From the NCBI GenBank assembly GCA_944390575.1, contig CALXQJ010000003.1, positions 62,001 through 126,000 of the forward strand: a stretch of DNA of 64,000 bases, in the 5' to 3' direction. Shown here one piece after another: positions 7,967 through 16,034 of this stretch. The position numbers and the translations under genes are program-made. Position 1 is the first letter of the stretch; the number at the start of each line of letters is the position of its first letter. This DNA comes from an uncultured Spirochaetota bacterium. GTDB taxonomy: Bacteria; Spirochaetota; Brachyspiria; Brachyspirales; Brachyspiraceae. A model generated the notes under the pieces. The model saw nothing but the letters and a program-made list of their open reading frames with translations, was not told the origin of the DNA and did not search any database.

Positions 7967-9404
7967 TAATAGAACAAAGTCATCTTCTAGTCAAAATACT
8001 AATGAGGTTACAACGCCTGATGCTGTAGATAAAGATAAAGACCCTTTTATACAAGGAGATCATAATAATATTGACTATGGTGGATTTAATGGAAATGTAT
8101 TTAATACTTGGTTATTTAAAGTAAGCTTCCAAAAAGATAAATTACCTATATATAATTTTTTTACACCTAATAATAATAGAACTTGGCTTGCTAATGGTAA
8201 AGATTGGAAAGGAAATTATACTACATATTATGATGGTGATAAAAATGAAAATATAGTTTACGGAACTCCAATTGGGGATAAGGGAATAGAAAATTTAAAA
8301 ATATACAAATATGATAAATATAATCCGCTTTATGACTCTAAAGGATATTTATCTGGAAGGATGGATAGATTTAAATTCTACTCTATAGATGGAAAAGCTG
8401 TTATAGATCTTAAACAATACTTAATTGCAGTTGATACATATTCTAAATTTATATTTGCTTATGGGGCTATAACAAAAGTTGATAGTACTCTTGGAAATAA
8501 ATATCCTACAGATTTTGATGCTATAGAATTTTATGCTAAAAAAATACATTTTTATGAGTATGATCCTATAGGATATGTTACTGATAATGGAAAAGTTGTA
8601 TTATATGATCATTATATAAAAGAATTCGTAGCAAATCCAACAGGATACTATCCTCAACAACATGGATATGATAAAGTAGCTGTACACAATCCAAGTGGAC
8701 ATGGATATTCTCCATATAAACCAATAAATAACAATAATAAAGAATTTAGAGTATCTATAGAAGAAATATCTATAAAGAATATAGATTCTCAAACTGCAAA
8801 TAGATATGCTTTAAAAGACTTATTTGGTAGATGGAATGCGGGTGATATAGAGAGTATATATGATTATGCAAATATTGGTTCTAGATTTAAGATAGCTCTA
8901 TACAATAATGAGTCTAGTAAAGATATAGAAATAATAACTGATGAATATCCAGATAAAGGTGCATCTATAAATAGTAAATATAAAATAAAAATGGGAGAAA
9001 AGAGCTTAAAATCTATAAATAAAAAAGATTTTATTTTTGAGTATAAAGATGAAGATGAAATTTTTATAGACTTATACTTTGATATAGTAAAATATGATGA
9101 ACCTATGTGGGGAAGTACTTTAGAATGGTCTTATTATTATGTGACAGATAATAAAATTTGTATAAAACTAAAGTATAATAAAAATACCAATAAATTAGTA
9201 TATTACTCACATAGTGATCATTACAACAATAGATTAATATTAGATAATATAAACATAAGTATTAACGAAAATGAAATAGGAGAAATTAAATTCCAGATAG
9301 ATGGTCAAGATGGAGAGTTAAATAAAAAATGTGGAAGTTCTGCAACTGGACTAAATAACAAGATAGAAATATCTTACAAATTAAAATTTAATAAATTAAA
9401 ATAA
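7884..9404 (+). CDS. Surface lipoprotein, tandem family member 3 (C-module type B)
   Basis: A 506-residue lipoprotein precursor (signal ending MIISC). The N-module resembles genes 2 and 4 (TWLFKVSF, GRMDRFKFYSIDGKAV, FYEYDPIGYV, GHGYSPYKPI). After about residue 285 it switches to a different C-module (type B), opening VSIEEISIKNIDSQTANRYA and ending NKIEISYKLKFNKLK. Type B lacks the GPIFVDR and GRVVLRNN blocks and instead resembles the ends of gene 5 and the lone lipoprotein at 46489. A 72-base patch (7943-8014) is identical to gene 1 (4234-4305), unlike the surrounding sequence. It is therefore a mosaic. Gene 4 follows after 11 bases with the duplicated start cassette, and the two are probably cotranscribed. 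Function unknown. Confidence 0.75.
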   Translation: MNKKLLYLILIPMIISCSNMMNPMYLYYNRTKSSSSQNTNEVTTPDAVDKDKDPFIQGDHNNIDYGGFNGNVFNTWLFKVSFQKDKLPIYNFFTPNNNRTWLANGKDWKGNYTTYYDGDKNENIVYGTPIGDKGIENLKIYKYDKYNPLYDSKGYLSGRMDRFKFYSIDGKAVIDLKQYLIAVDTYSKFIFAYGAITKVDSTLGNKYPTDFDAIEFYAKKIHFYEYDPIGYVTDNGKVVLYDHYIKEFVANPTGYYPQQHGYDKVAVHNPSGHGYSPYKPINNNNKEFRVSIEEISIKNIDSQTANRYALKDLFGRWNAGDIESIYDYANIGSRFKIALYNNESSKDIEIITDEYPDKGASINSKYKIKMGEKSLKSINKKDFIFEYKDEDEIFIDLYFDIVKYDEPMWGSTLEWSYYYVTDNKICIKLKYNKNTNKLVYYSHSDHYNNRLILDNINISINENEIGEIKFQIDGQDGELNKKCGSSATGLNNKIEISYKLKFNKLK

Positions 9405-9498
9405 AGAAAGAAACTATGAATAAAAAACTTTTATACTTAATTTTAATACCTATGATTATATCATGTAGTAATATGATGAATCCAATGTATCTATACTA
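9400..9498 (+). repeat. Exact 99-base start cassette, copy 2
   Basis: Identical to 7868-7966. The block begins at the stop codon of gene 3, so the duplication junction coincides with the gene boundary. Confidence 0.9.
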
Positions 9499-10993
9499 CA
9501 ATAAAAGGGCAAAATCATCATATAACAATAATACTAATGATATAATAATACCTGATGCTGTAGATGCTGATAAAGATCCTTTTATACAAGGGGAGCATAA
9601 TGATATTAACTATGGTGGTTTTGATGGTAAAATATTTGATACTTGGTTGTTTAAAGTAAGTTTTAAAGGAAACAAACTTCCTATATATAACTTCTTTTCT
9701 CCTAATGGTGGTAGAAATTGGCTTGCTAATGGTCAAGACTGGAAAGGAAATAGCGCTACATATTATAATGGAGATAAAAGTGAAAATATAGTTTATGATG
9801 CTCCTGTTGTTGGAAATCAAGGAATAGAGAATTTAAAAATATATAAATATGATAAAAATAATCCTCTTTATGACTCTAAGGGATATTTAACTGGAAGAAT
9901 GGATAGATTTAAATTTTATTCTATAGATGGAAAAGCAGTAATAGAATTAAAACAATACTTAATAGCAGTAGATACTTATTCTAAATTCGTATTTGCATAT
10001 GGTGCTATTACGGCAATTGGAAATACATTAGGAAATAAATATCCTACAGATTTTGAAGCCATAGAATTTCACGCAAAAAAAATACATTTTTATGAATATG
10101 ATCCTATAGGATACGTTACAAAAGATGGAGAAGTAGTACTTTATAATCACTATCAAACAGAATTTGTATCAGATCCAACTGGATATACTCCAAAGCAACA
10201 TGGATATACTGCTGTAGCATCACATAATCCTCAAGGTCAAGGATATTCTCCATACAGACCTATAACTGATAATGTAGAAGCTCCTGATGATGAAAAAGAG
10301 GAGTTTAAAAATAAAATAAATAGTTTAAAAGATAAAGAATTTAAATGGAGAGATTATTCTGGATATACGAGCAGTAAAGATCAGATAGATTTAGATGCTT
10401 GGAAGAATGCAAAACATTCAGGAAAAAGTTTAGAATTACATACATACACACTTACAGATAACAGTATAAAAATAGTAAAAACTAAATATGGAACCGAGCA
10501 GAAAACAGAAGAAGTTTATACACTAAAAACTATAACTTCTAAAACTACAGCTATATATGAAAATGCTAATAAAACAAAACTAAATTTAGATATAAATAAA
10601 GATAATGCCATAATAGTAAATGCTGTTGAGATTGGAACTGAAGATTATGGTCCTATATTTGTAGATAGAGTTAGAGGAGCAAAATTCCAAAATGGAGGTA
10701 ACACTTATACATTTAATGAAGATGGTACAGGGTTCACACTAGAATATAAAAAGACATTTGGTGGTACTGCTACTTATAAATATACTCTTGGCAGATTTGA
10801 TAATAAGCTATCTATAAATTATAGTGCTATATATAAGGCGTCACCTGGTGGTACTTTTGGTGATTATGGTAGAGTTGTTCTAAGAAATAATGATGATCTA
10901 ATTAAAACAAGTACTGTACTTGGACAAATAGGAGCATTAGGTACTGCCACTTCTGATGCTGGACTTGGATATAATGCAAATAGGGTAAAATAG
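9416..10993 (+). CDS. Surface lipoprotein, tandem family member 4 (C-module type A')
   Basis: A 525-residue lipoprotein precursor. The signal peptide is identical to gene 3 (ending MIISC), followed by NMMNPMYLYYNKRAKSS. The shared N-module (about residues 50-275) is followed by the A' C-module with EFKWRDYSGY, EDYGPIFVDRV, GTFGDYGRVVLRNND and the ending SDAGLGYNANRVK, very close to gene 2. The start lies 11 bases after gene 3, with no promoter between them. The mix of a gene 3 front end and a gene 2 back end is direct evidence of recombination inside the array. Function unknown. Confidence 0.75.
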   Translation: MNKKLLYLILIPMIISCSNMMNPMYLYYNKRAKSSYNNNTNDIIIPDAVDADKDPFIQGEHNDINYGGFDGKIFDTWLFKVSFKGNKLPIYNFFSPNGGRNWLANGQDWKGNSATYYNGDKSENIVYDAPVVGNQGIENLKIYKYDKNNPLYDSKGYLTGRMDRFKFYSIDGKAVIELKQYLIAVDTYSKFVFAYGAITAIGNTLGNKYPTDFEAIEFHAKKIHFYEYDPIGYVTKDGEVVLYNHYQTEFVSDPTGYTPKQHGYTAVASHNPQGQGYSPYRPITDNVEAPDDEKEEFKNKINSLKDKEFKWRDYSGYTSSKDQIDLDAWKNAKHSGKSLELHTYTLTDNSIKIVKTKYGTEQKTEEVYTLKTITSKTTAIYENANKTKLNLDINKDNAIIVNAVEIGTEDYGPIFVDRVRGAKFQNGGNTYTFNEDGTGFTLEYKKTFGGTATYKYTLGRFDNKLSINYSAIYKASPGGTFGDYGRVVLRNNDDLIKTSTVLGQIGALGTATSDAGLGYNANRVK

Positions 10994-11025
10994 TATAATA
11001 TAGATTTCAAAAATAAACTTTACTT

Positions 11026-11059
11026 TAAGGGTATTAAATAGTATTATTTAATACCCTTA
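11026..11059 (+). terminator. Strong hairpin between lipoprotein genes 4 and 5
   Basis: A perfect 15-bp stem (11026-11040 with 11045-11059) with a 4-base loop (GTAT); the core is AAGGGTATT. No T-run follows, and the hairpin ends 28 bases before the next start codon, so it may be a leader or processing hairpin rather than an intrinsic terminator. Confidence 0.5.
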
Positions 11060-11087
11060 GAGGATTTATAAGAGGAGGCATAAAATT

Positions 11088-12542
11088 ATGAAGGCAATTA
11101 TAAAAATAAGTATTTTAATTATATTATTTATTGTGTCTTGTACAAATAGTTTTAATCCAAAATATTTTTATTATAATAAAAATAAAAATATACAAACAGA
11201 AAATGGAAGTAGTGAAGACTTAGATAATACTGAATATGTAGATCCTGCTAAGGATCCTTTTAAAAATGGAGAATGGAATAATATTAATTATGGATTTGAT
11301 GGAAGTAAAATACCTTCTTGGTTTTTAAAGGTTAGTTTTGGAGATGGAAACGTACCTTCTTATGGTTTCTTCAATCCTAATGATGGTAGAAGATGGATTG
11401 ATGGGGATTTAAGTAAAAATGAAAAATATTTTGATGGATCTAAAGATGGAAATAGAGTCACTTCCCCACTTTCTGTAGCTATAGATCCTCTTAAAATATA
11501 TAGATATGACTATAAAAACCCATTAGTTACACCTAATAGTTCTTACAACTTATCTGAAAGAATGAAAAGATTTTTGTTCATAAGAATAGATGGAGAAGCT
11601 GTTATTAAATTAGATCAATATTTAATCGCAATAGATACATATTCAAAATTTATATTTGCATACGCTAAAATTACAGAAACAGGAAAAGCTCCTGTAGTAG
11701 GTACTCCATACCCTACTAAATTTGAACCTATAGAAAAATATGTAGATAAAAGACCATTTTATGAGTATGACCCTATAGGATTTGTTCAATCTGATGGAAC
11801 TATAATATTATATCAAGAATATAAAGATGAAATGAGAAAAGGTGCTACAGACTATGTACCTTCTATACATAGAGTAAGTAGTAAAGTGAGAGATATGGCT
11901 AAACATAATGTAAATAATCCTGGTAGATCTCCGTATCTTTTATTAGAAGATGAAGAGAACTTTGCTACTTTAATAGTAAAATCTAAATCTATAAAGAATA
12001 TAGATATTAAAAGTCAAACATATTCTATATTTGGAAGACCTACAACAAAAAATGAAGCATACCTTGTATATGCCACAAGAACTGCAACATATCAAGATGG
12101 AGATAGTAAAGAATATAAAATGCTTGCAAACTATAGAAGAGGTGAAGAATTAGGATTTGGGGCTACTGGATCAAGTATTATTACTATAAAAAATGGTGAA
12201 ACTATAGAAAATATAGTAGAACATAGATATACTATAAAAGATTTAAAAAGCACTGTATTTTATATAGATATTGATACTCAGTTTATTAAATATAATTGGA
12301 GATTAGGATTCCCTGATTATAGTGGAACTGTAACTAAACTATCTACTTATGATAATTCTTTAGCTACATTTAAGTATGATCCTTCTACTTCTACTCTATC
12401 TATAAAAACAAAAAAAGATAAAATTAAAAATATAGATCCAGAATCGATTATAATTAAAAAAGGAGAAACAAAAAATATTAAAATAAGTTATACTAATAAT
12501 AATGAAAATTGGGAAGTAGAATATACTATAACAATAGAGTAA
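11088..12542 (+). CDS. Surface lipoprotein, tandem family member 5 (divergent, C-module type B)
   Basis: A 484-residue lipoprotein precursor with lipobox FIVSC, then NSFNPKYFYYNKNKN. The N-module is recognisable but diverged (SWFLKVSFG, SERMKRFLFIRIDGEAV, KFIFAYAKIT, FYEYDPIGFV, GRSPYLLL). The C-module opens IVKSKSIKNIDIKSQTYS and ends ENWEVEYTITIE, the same type as gene 3 and the stand-alone lipoprotein at 46489. The ribosome site is strong (GAGGAGG). Gene 6 follows after 30 bases, suggesting a pair. Function unknown. Confidence 0.72.
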   Translation: MKAIIKISILIILFIVSCTNSFNPKYFYYNKNKNIQTENGSSEDLDNTEYVDPAKDPFKNGEWNNINYGFDGSKIPSWFLKVSFGDGNVPSYGFFNPNDGRRWIDGDLSKNEKYFDGSKDGNRVTSPLSVAIDPLKIYRYDYKNPLVTPNSSYNLSERMKRFLFIRIDGEAVIKLDQYLIAIDTYSKFIFAYAKITETGKAPVVGTPYPTKFEPIEKYVDKRPFYEYDPIGFVQSDGTIILYQEYKDEMRKGATDYVPSIHRVSSKVRDMAKHNVNNPGRSPYLLLEDEENFATLIVKSKSIKNIDIKSQTYSIFGRPTTKNEAYLVYATRTATYQDGDSKEYKMLANYRRGEELGFGATGSSIITIKNGETIENIVEHRYTIKDLKSTVFYIDIDTQFIKYNWRLGFPDYSGTVTKLSTYDNSLATFKYDPSTSTLSIKTKKDKIKNIDPESIIIKKGETKNIKISYTNNNENWEVEYTITIE

Positions 12543-12572
12543 GTTATAATATAAGGAGGAATCTTAAATAAA

Positions 12573-14198
12573 ATGAAGTATATTTTAATATTATCTTTAT
12601 TATTTACATATTCTTGTCTTCATAATTATACATCAAAAGATAATAAGTCAAATAATTATAGAAGCATGAAAGTTCCTCCTCCAGAGCCAGTAGAAGCAGA
12701 AAAAGATCCTTTTCTTAAATCACCGTATAATAGTCCTAACTATGGTGGTTTTAGTGCTTCTAAATTTGATACTTGGCTTTTTAGAGTGAGTTTTAGTTCT
12801 AATAAACTACCTATGTATAAATTCTTTGATGATTCTAAAAGAAAATGGACTACTCCTTCTAGAGACTGGAAAAATAATATTGCAAGCTCATACAAAGCAA
12901 ATGATGATGAAAATAAAATATATTCTTCTCCTGAATCATCAATATCAAATGTGACTATTTATAAATATGATAGAAATAATCCTTTATATAATATCAATGG
13001 ATATTTAAAAGGTAGAATGGACAGATTTAAATTTTATGCTATAGATGGAAAAGCAGGTTTTGATATAAAACAATATTTAATAGCTGTTGATACATATTCT
13101 AAGTTTGTATTTGCTTTTGCTACAGTTACATCTATTGGAACATCAGGAAGAAATACATACCCTAAGGATTTTAAAGCTATAGAGTTTTCTGCTGATAAAC
13201 TTCACTTTTATGAATATGACCCTATAGGATATGTAACACAAAATGGAGATATAGTATTTTATAAACATTACGAAGAAGAGTTTATTAAAAATCCAAATGC
13301 ATACTATCCAAAACAACATGAATATGATAAAGTTGCAGAAAGAACATCATCAGGCGAGGGTTATTCTCCTTATAAACCTATAATGACAGATGCTGAAGTA
13401 AGTAATGAAGAGAAAAATGCTTTTTATAAAGAAATGCAAAAAATAGCAAATAAAGAATTATATTGGAGAGATTATTCTGGTTATCAGAAAAATAATATAA
13501 TAGATGCAGATAAATGGGTGAAAGAAGGTTATTCTGGAAGAAGCTTAATACTATATAAATATAATATATCTTCAAATGCACAAATTATTAATCTAACTAA
13601 AGAAAATTATAATCATAATAATAAAGAAGATATAGAATATAGAATAAGTATTATCACATCCGATAAAAATGCAAAATATGTTAATACTAAAAATAATCAA
13701 GACATAATAAATGTAGAATTACAAAATAATAAAACAAATGCAATTTCTATAAATGATAATAAATTAACTACTGTAGACAATGGACCTTTATTTGTAGATA
13801 GAATGATAAATAAAAGATTTACAAAAGACTCTATAAATCTATCCCCTGGTAGTTCATTTTTACCAGACACTTCTGGAACAGTATTTGGTGGGACTATCAA
13901 TAATCTCACATATCAGTTTAATAATAATGGTACTAAATATAAAATGTCATTTATTTATAAAAATCAAAGGTATGAATATAATTTTAAATTAGTAAGATTT
14001 GACTCTAACCCTGCATACAACTGGACTTCCAAATTTGAAAGTATTAATGTATCAGGAACCCTTGGTAAGTATACAAGGGTAGTTCTTAGAAATAATGGAA
14101 ATACAATTAGAAGTAGCCTCACTCTACAATCTATAAATTCAGCAGAATCTCCTCACTCTGATGCTGGATTAGAAATGATTGCTGATTTACAAAAATAA
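12573..14198 (+). CDS. Surface lipoprotein, tandem family member 6 (C-module type A)
   Basis: A 541-residue lipoprotein precursor; the lipobox is relaxed (FTYSC). The linker is short and proline-rich (MKVPPPEPVEAEKDPF) instead of Ser/Asn-rich. The N-module (GGFSASKFDTWLFRVSF, GRMDRFKFYAIDGKAG, FYEYDPIGYV, GYSPYKPI) and type A C-module (ELYWRDYSGY, DNGPLFVDRM, GRVVLRNNG, ending DAGLEMIADLQK) make it the closest relative of gene 1. AGGAGG lies 13 bases upstream of the ATG, longer than usual. A hairpin with T-run after the gene ends the cluster. Function unknown. Confidence 0.75.
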   Translation: MKYILILSLLFTYSCLHNYTSKDNKSNNYRSMKVPPPEPVEAEKDPFLKSPYNSPNYGGFSASKFDTWLFRVSFSSNKLPMYKFFDDSKRKWTTPSRDWKNNIASSYKANDDENKIYSSPESSISNVTIYKYDRNNPLYNINGYLKGRMDRFKFYAIDGKAGFDIKQYLIAVDTYSKFVFAFATVTSIGTSGRNTYPKDFKAIEFSADKLHFYEYDPIGYVTQNGDIVFYKHYEEEFIKNPNAYYPKQHEYDKVAERTSSGEGYSPYKPIMTDAEVSNEEKNAFYKEMQKIANKELYWRDYSGYQKNNIIDADKWVKEGYSGRSLILYKYNISSNAQIINLTKENYNHNNKEDIEYRISIITSDKNAKYVNTKNNQDIINVELQNNKTNAISINDNKLTTVDNGPLFVDRMINKRFTKDSINLSPGSSFLPDTSGTVFGGTINNLTYQFNNNGTKYKMSFIYKNQRYEYNFKLVRFDSNPAYNWTSKFESINVSGTLGKYTRVVLRNNGNTIRSSLTLQSINSAESPHSDAGLEMIADLQK

Positions 14199-14206
14199 TT
14201 ATTTAT

Positions 14207-14242
14207 AATAGAGAATTATAATTTATTAATTCTCTATTTTTA
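14207..14242 (+). terminator. Terminator closing the lipoprotein cluster
   Basis: A 12-bp stem (14207-14218 with 14227-14238), core AGAGAATTA, followed by a run of T. It lies 9 bases past the stop of the last lipoprotein gene. Confidence 0.75.
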
Positions 14243-14250
14243 TATTTTAA

Positions 14251-14312
14251 TGATTGATTTTGATTAAAAATGATTGTTTTTGATTGATTTTTATTATATT
14301 ATTTATTATACT
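14251..14312 (+). promoter_or_regulatory. Fructose operon promoter with phased TGATT repeats
   Basis: TGATT recurs at 14251, 14261, 14271 and 14281, exactly one helical turn apart, with further copies at 14255 and 14285. The 18-mer GATTTTGATTAAAAATGA (14256-14273) is shared with two lipoprotein promoters. A -35 TTGATT (14284-14289) and -10 TATACT (14307-14312), 17 bases apart, follow. Phased direct repeats are a common operator form for DeoR-family repressors of sugar PTS operons, so autoregulation by the gene at 14337 is the natural reading. Confidence 0.6.
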
Positions 14313-14336
14313 AATATTATAAAAAGGAAAAATAAA

Positions 14337-15077
14337 GTGCTAAAAGTAGAAAGATATAAATTAATATTAGATCTCATTAATAAAAAACAAAATATAACCG
14401 TAGAAGAATTAACAAAACATTTAGATGTCTCTGAAGCTACTATACGTAGAGATTTAAATTCGTTAGAAGAGATAGGGAAGATTAAAAGAGTTCATGGTGG
14501 AGCTATTTCTATAGAAAGTGAAGATGATTGGATAGGATATAGACAAGAAATTAATTTAGATGCTAAAGAAAAAATAGCAAAATATGCTACTTCTTTTATT
14601 AAAGAGGGAGATACAATATTTTTGGATGCTGGTAGCACTGTACTTGGAATGATTCAATACTTAGAAAAGATAAAAAAGATAAAAGTAATTACAAACTCAT
14701 TAACAAATATTGAAGAATTAAGTAAATACAAAATAGAAAGTTATTTAATAGGTGGAAAATTAAAAGTAATAACACATTCTTTAGTGGGTAGTACTGCTAT
14801 TTTATCTTTAAAAAATTTTAATTTTAATTTAGCATTTATAGGTACTAACTCTATAACTATAGAAGGATACTCTACTCCAGACTATGAAGAAGCTGTGATA
14901 AAGTCTGAAGTATTATTAAAGTCAGAAAGATCTTTTATACTATGTGACTCTACAAAATTTGATAATAAATACTTTATAAACTTCTCTACATTAGAAGGTA
15001 CTAATTTAATAACAGATAATAAAAATGTAAATGATGAAATAAAAAATAAATTAGAAAATCTTTATATAACAGATTAA
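14337..15077 (+). CDS. DeoR/GlpR-family sugar operon regulator (FruR-like)
   Basis: About 246 residues from GTG at 14337, which follows AAAGGAAA at normal distance. An ATG at 14274 is in frame but lies within the operator and -35 region and has no ribosome site, so I reject it. The N-terminal winged helix (LKVERYKLILDLINKKQ, then SEATIRRDLNSLEE and KRVHGGA) is the DeoR signature. The C-terminal domain is the sugar-phosphate sensing fold (FLDAGSTVLGM, VITNS). It heads the fruK-fruA operon, 12 bases upstream of fruK, so it probably senses fructose-1-phosphate or a related effector and represses its own promoter. Confidence 0.88.
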   Translation: MLKVERYKLILDLINKKQNITVEELTKHLDVSEATIRRDLNSLEEIGKIKRVHGGAISIESEDDWIGYRQEINLDAKEKIAKYATSFIKEGDTIFLDAGSTVLGMIQYLEKIKKIKVITNSLTNIEELSKYKIESYLIGGKLKVITHSLVGSTAILSLKNFNFNLAFIGTNSITIEGYSTPDYEEAVIKSEVLLKSERSFILCDSTKFDNKYFINFSTLEGTNLITDNKNVNDEIKNKLENLYITD

Positions 15078-15089
15078 ATAGGAGTATAA

Positions 15090-16013
15090 ATGATATATAC
15101 ATTAACATTAAATCCAGCTGTAGACTATTATATAGATATGAATACCTTAAAAGAAGGAGAATTAAATAATATAAATAATGCATATACATTAGCAGGTGGA
15201 AAAGGTATTAACGTATCAAAGGTATTAAAAAATTTTAATATAGAAAATAAAGCTATACTATTAGCAGGAGGCTTTACAGGACATTTTATAAAAACAGATT
15301 TAGAATTATACAATATAGAAAGTAAAATAATAGAATTAGATAATAATACAAGAATAAATATAAAACTAAAAACACAAAATAATGAAACAGAAATAGCAGG
15401 AAAATCTCCTGATATAAGTGTAGAAAAAATAAATCAATTAATAGAGTTAATAGATAATTTACTAAAAGATAATGATATACTAGTATTAGCAGGAAGTGTA
15501 CCCTACTCTATAGGAAATGATATTTATTCTAAAATAATCAAAAAAGTAAAAGAAAATAAAAATATAAAAATTATCTTAGATGCAAGAGATGAAGCATTTA
15601 AGCTTGCTGTAGGCGAAAAAGTATTTTTAACAAAACCAAACTCAAAAGAATTAAGTGAATATTTTAATAGATCTATTGAAACTAAAGAAGATATTATAAA
15701 ATATGCTAAAGAATTAATAAAAGATGGTAGTGAGAATGTTATAATTTCACTTGGTAAGGAAGGTTCTATTCTAATTACATCTAATAATGAAGTATATTAT
15801 GGAAATGCACCTCACGGTAAACTTATTAGTTCTGTAGGGTGTGGAGATTCTATGGTTGCTGGAATAGTTTATGGTATAAGTAGTGGTTTTGATATAGTTG
15901 AGTCGTATAAATATGCTATAGCATCTGGTAGCTCTACAGCATTTTCTGAAGGACTTACTACATTTGAAAATATGAAAAATATTTTACAAAAAGTAAAAAT
16001 AGAAAAAATATAA
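15090..16013 (+). CDS. fruK: 1-phosphofructokinase (PfkB family)
   Basis: A 307-residue PfkB-family kinase that phosphorylates fructose-1-phosphate to fructose-1,6-bisphosphate. Seen are the opening MIYTLTLNPAVDYYI typical of FruK/LacC, the first signature AGGKGINVSKVLKNF, and the C-terminal nucleotide/anion-hole signature SVGCGDSMVAG with the catalytic Asp at residue 253. LacC (tagatose-6-phosphate kinase) is the main alternative, but position between a DeoR regulator and a fructose-type IIABC favours FruK. Gaps are 12 bases upstream and 21 downstream. Confidence 0.9.
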   Translation: MIYTLTLNPAVDYYIDMNTLKEGELNNINNAYTLAGGKGINVSKVLKNFNIENKAILLAGGFTGHFIKTDLELYNIESKIIELDNNTRINIKLKTQNNETEIAGKSPDISVEKINQLIELIDNLLKDNDILVLAGSVPYSIGNDIYSKIIKKVKENKNIKIILDARDEAFKLAVGEKVFLTKPNSKELSEYFNRSIETKEDIIKYAKELIKDGSENVIISLGKEGSILITSNNEVYYGNAPHGKLISSVGCGDSMVAGIVYGISSGFDIVESYKYAIASGSSTAFSEGLTTFENMKNILQKVKIEKI

Positions 16014-16034
16014 ATAAAAAAGGAGAGTCATTTT

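Noticed and set aside
4169-14198. Transposon or integron behind the tandem lipoprotein genes
   Set aside because: No transposase, integrase, terminal repeats or attachment-type sites are seen; homologous exchange between paralogues explains the pattern.
14274-14336. ATG start 21 codons upstream for the DeoR-type regulator
   Set aside because: It lies in the operator/-35 region, upstream of the predicted transcript start, and has no ribosome site; the GTG at 14337 has a good one and gives the normal family N-terminus.
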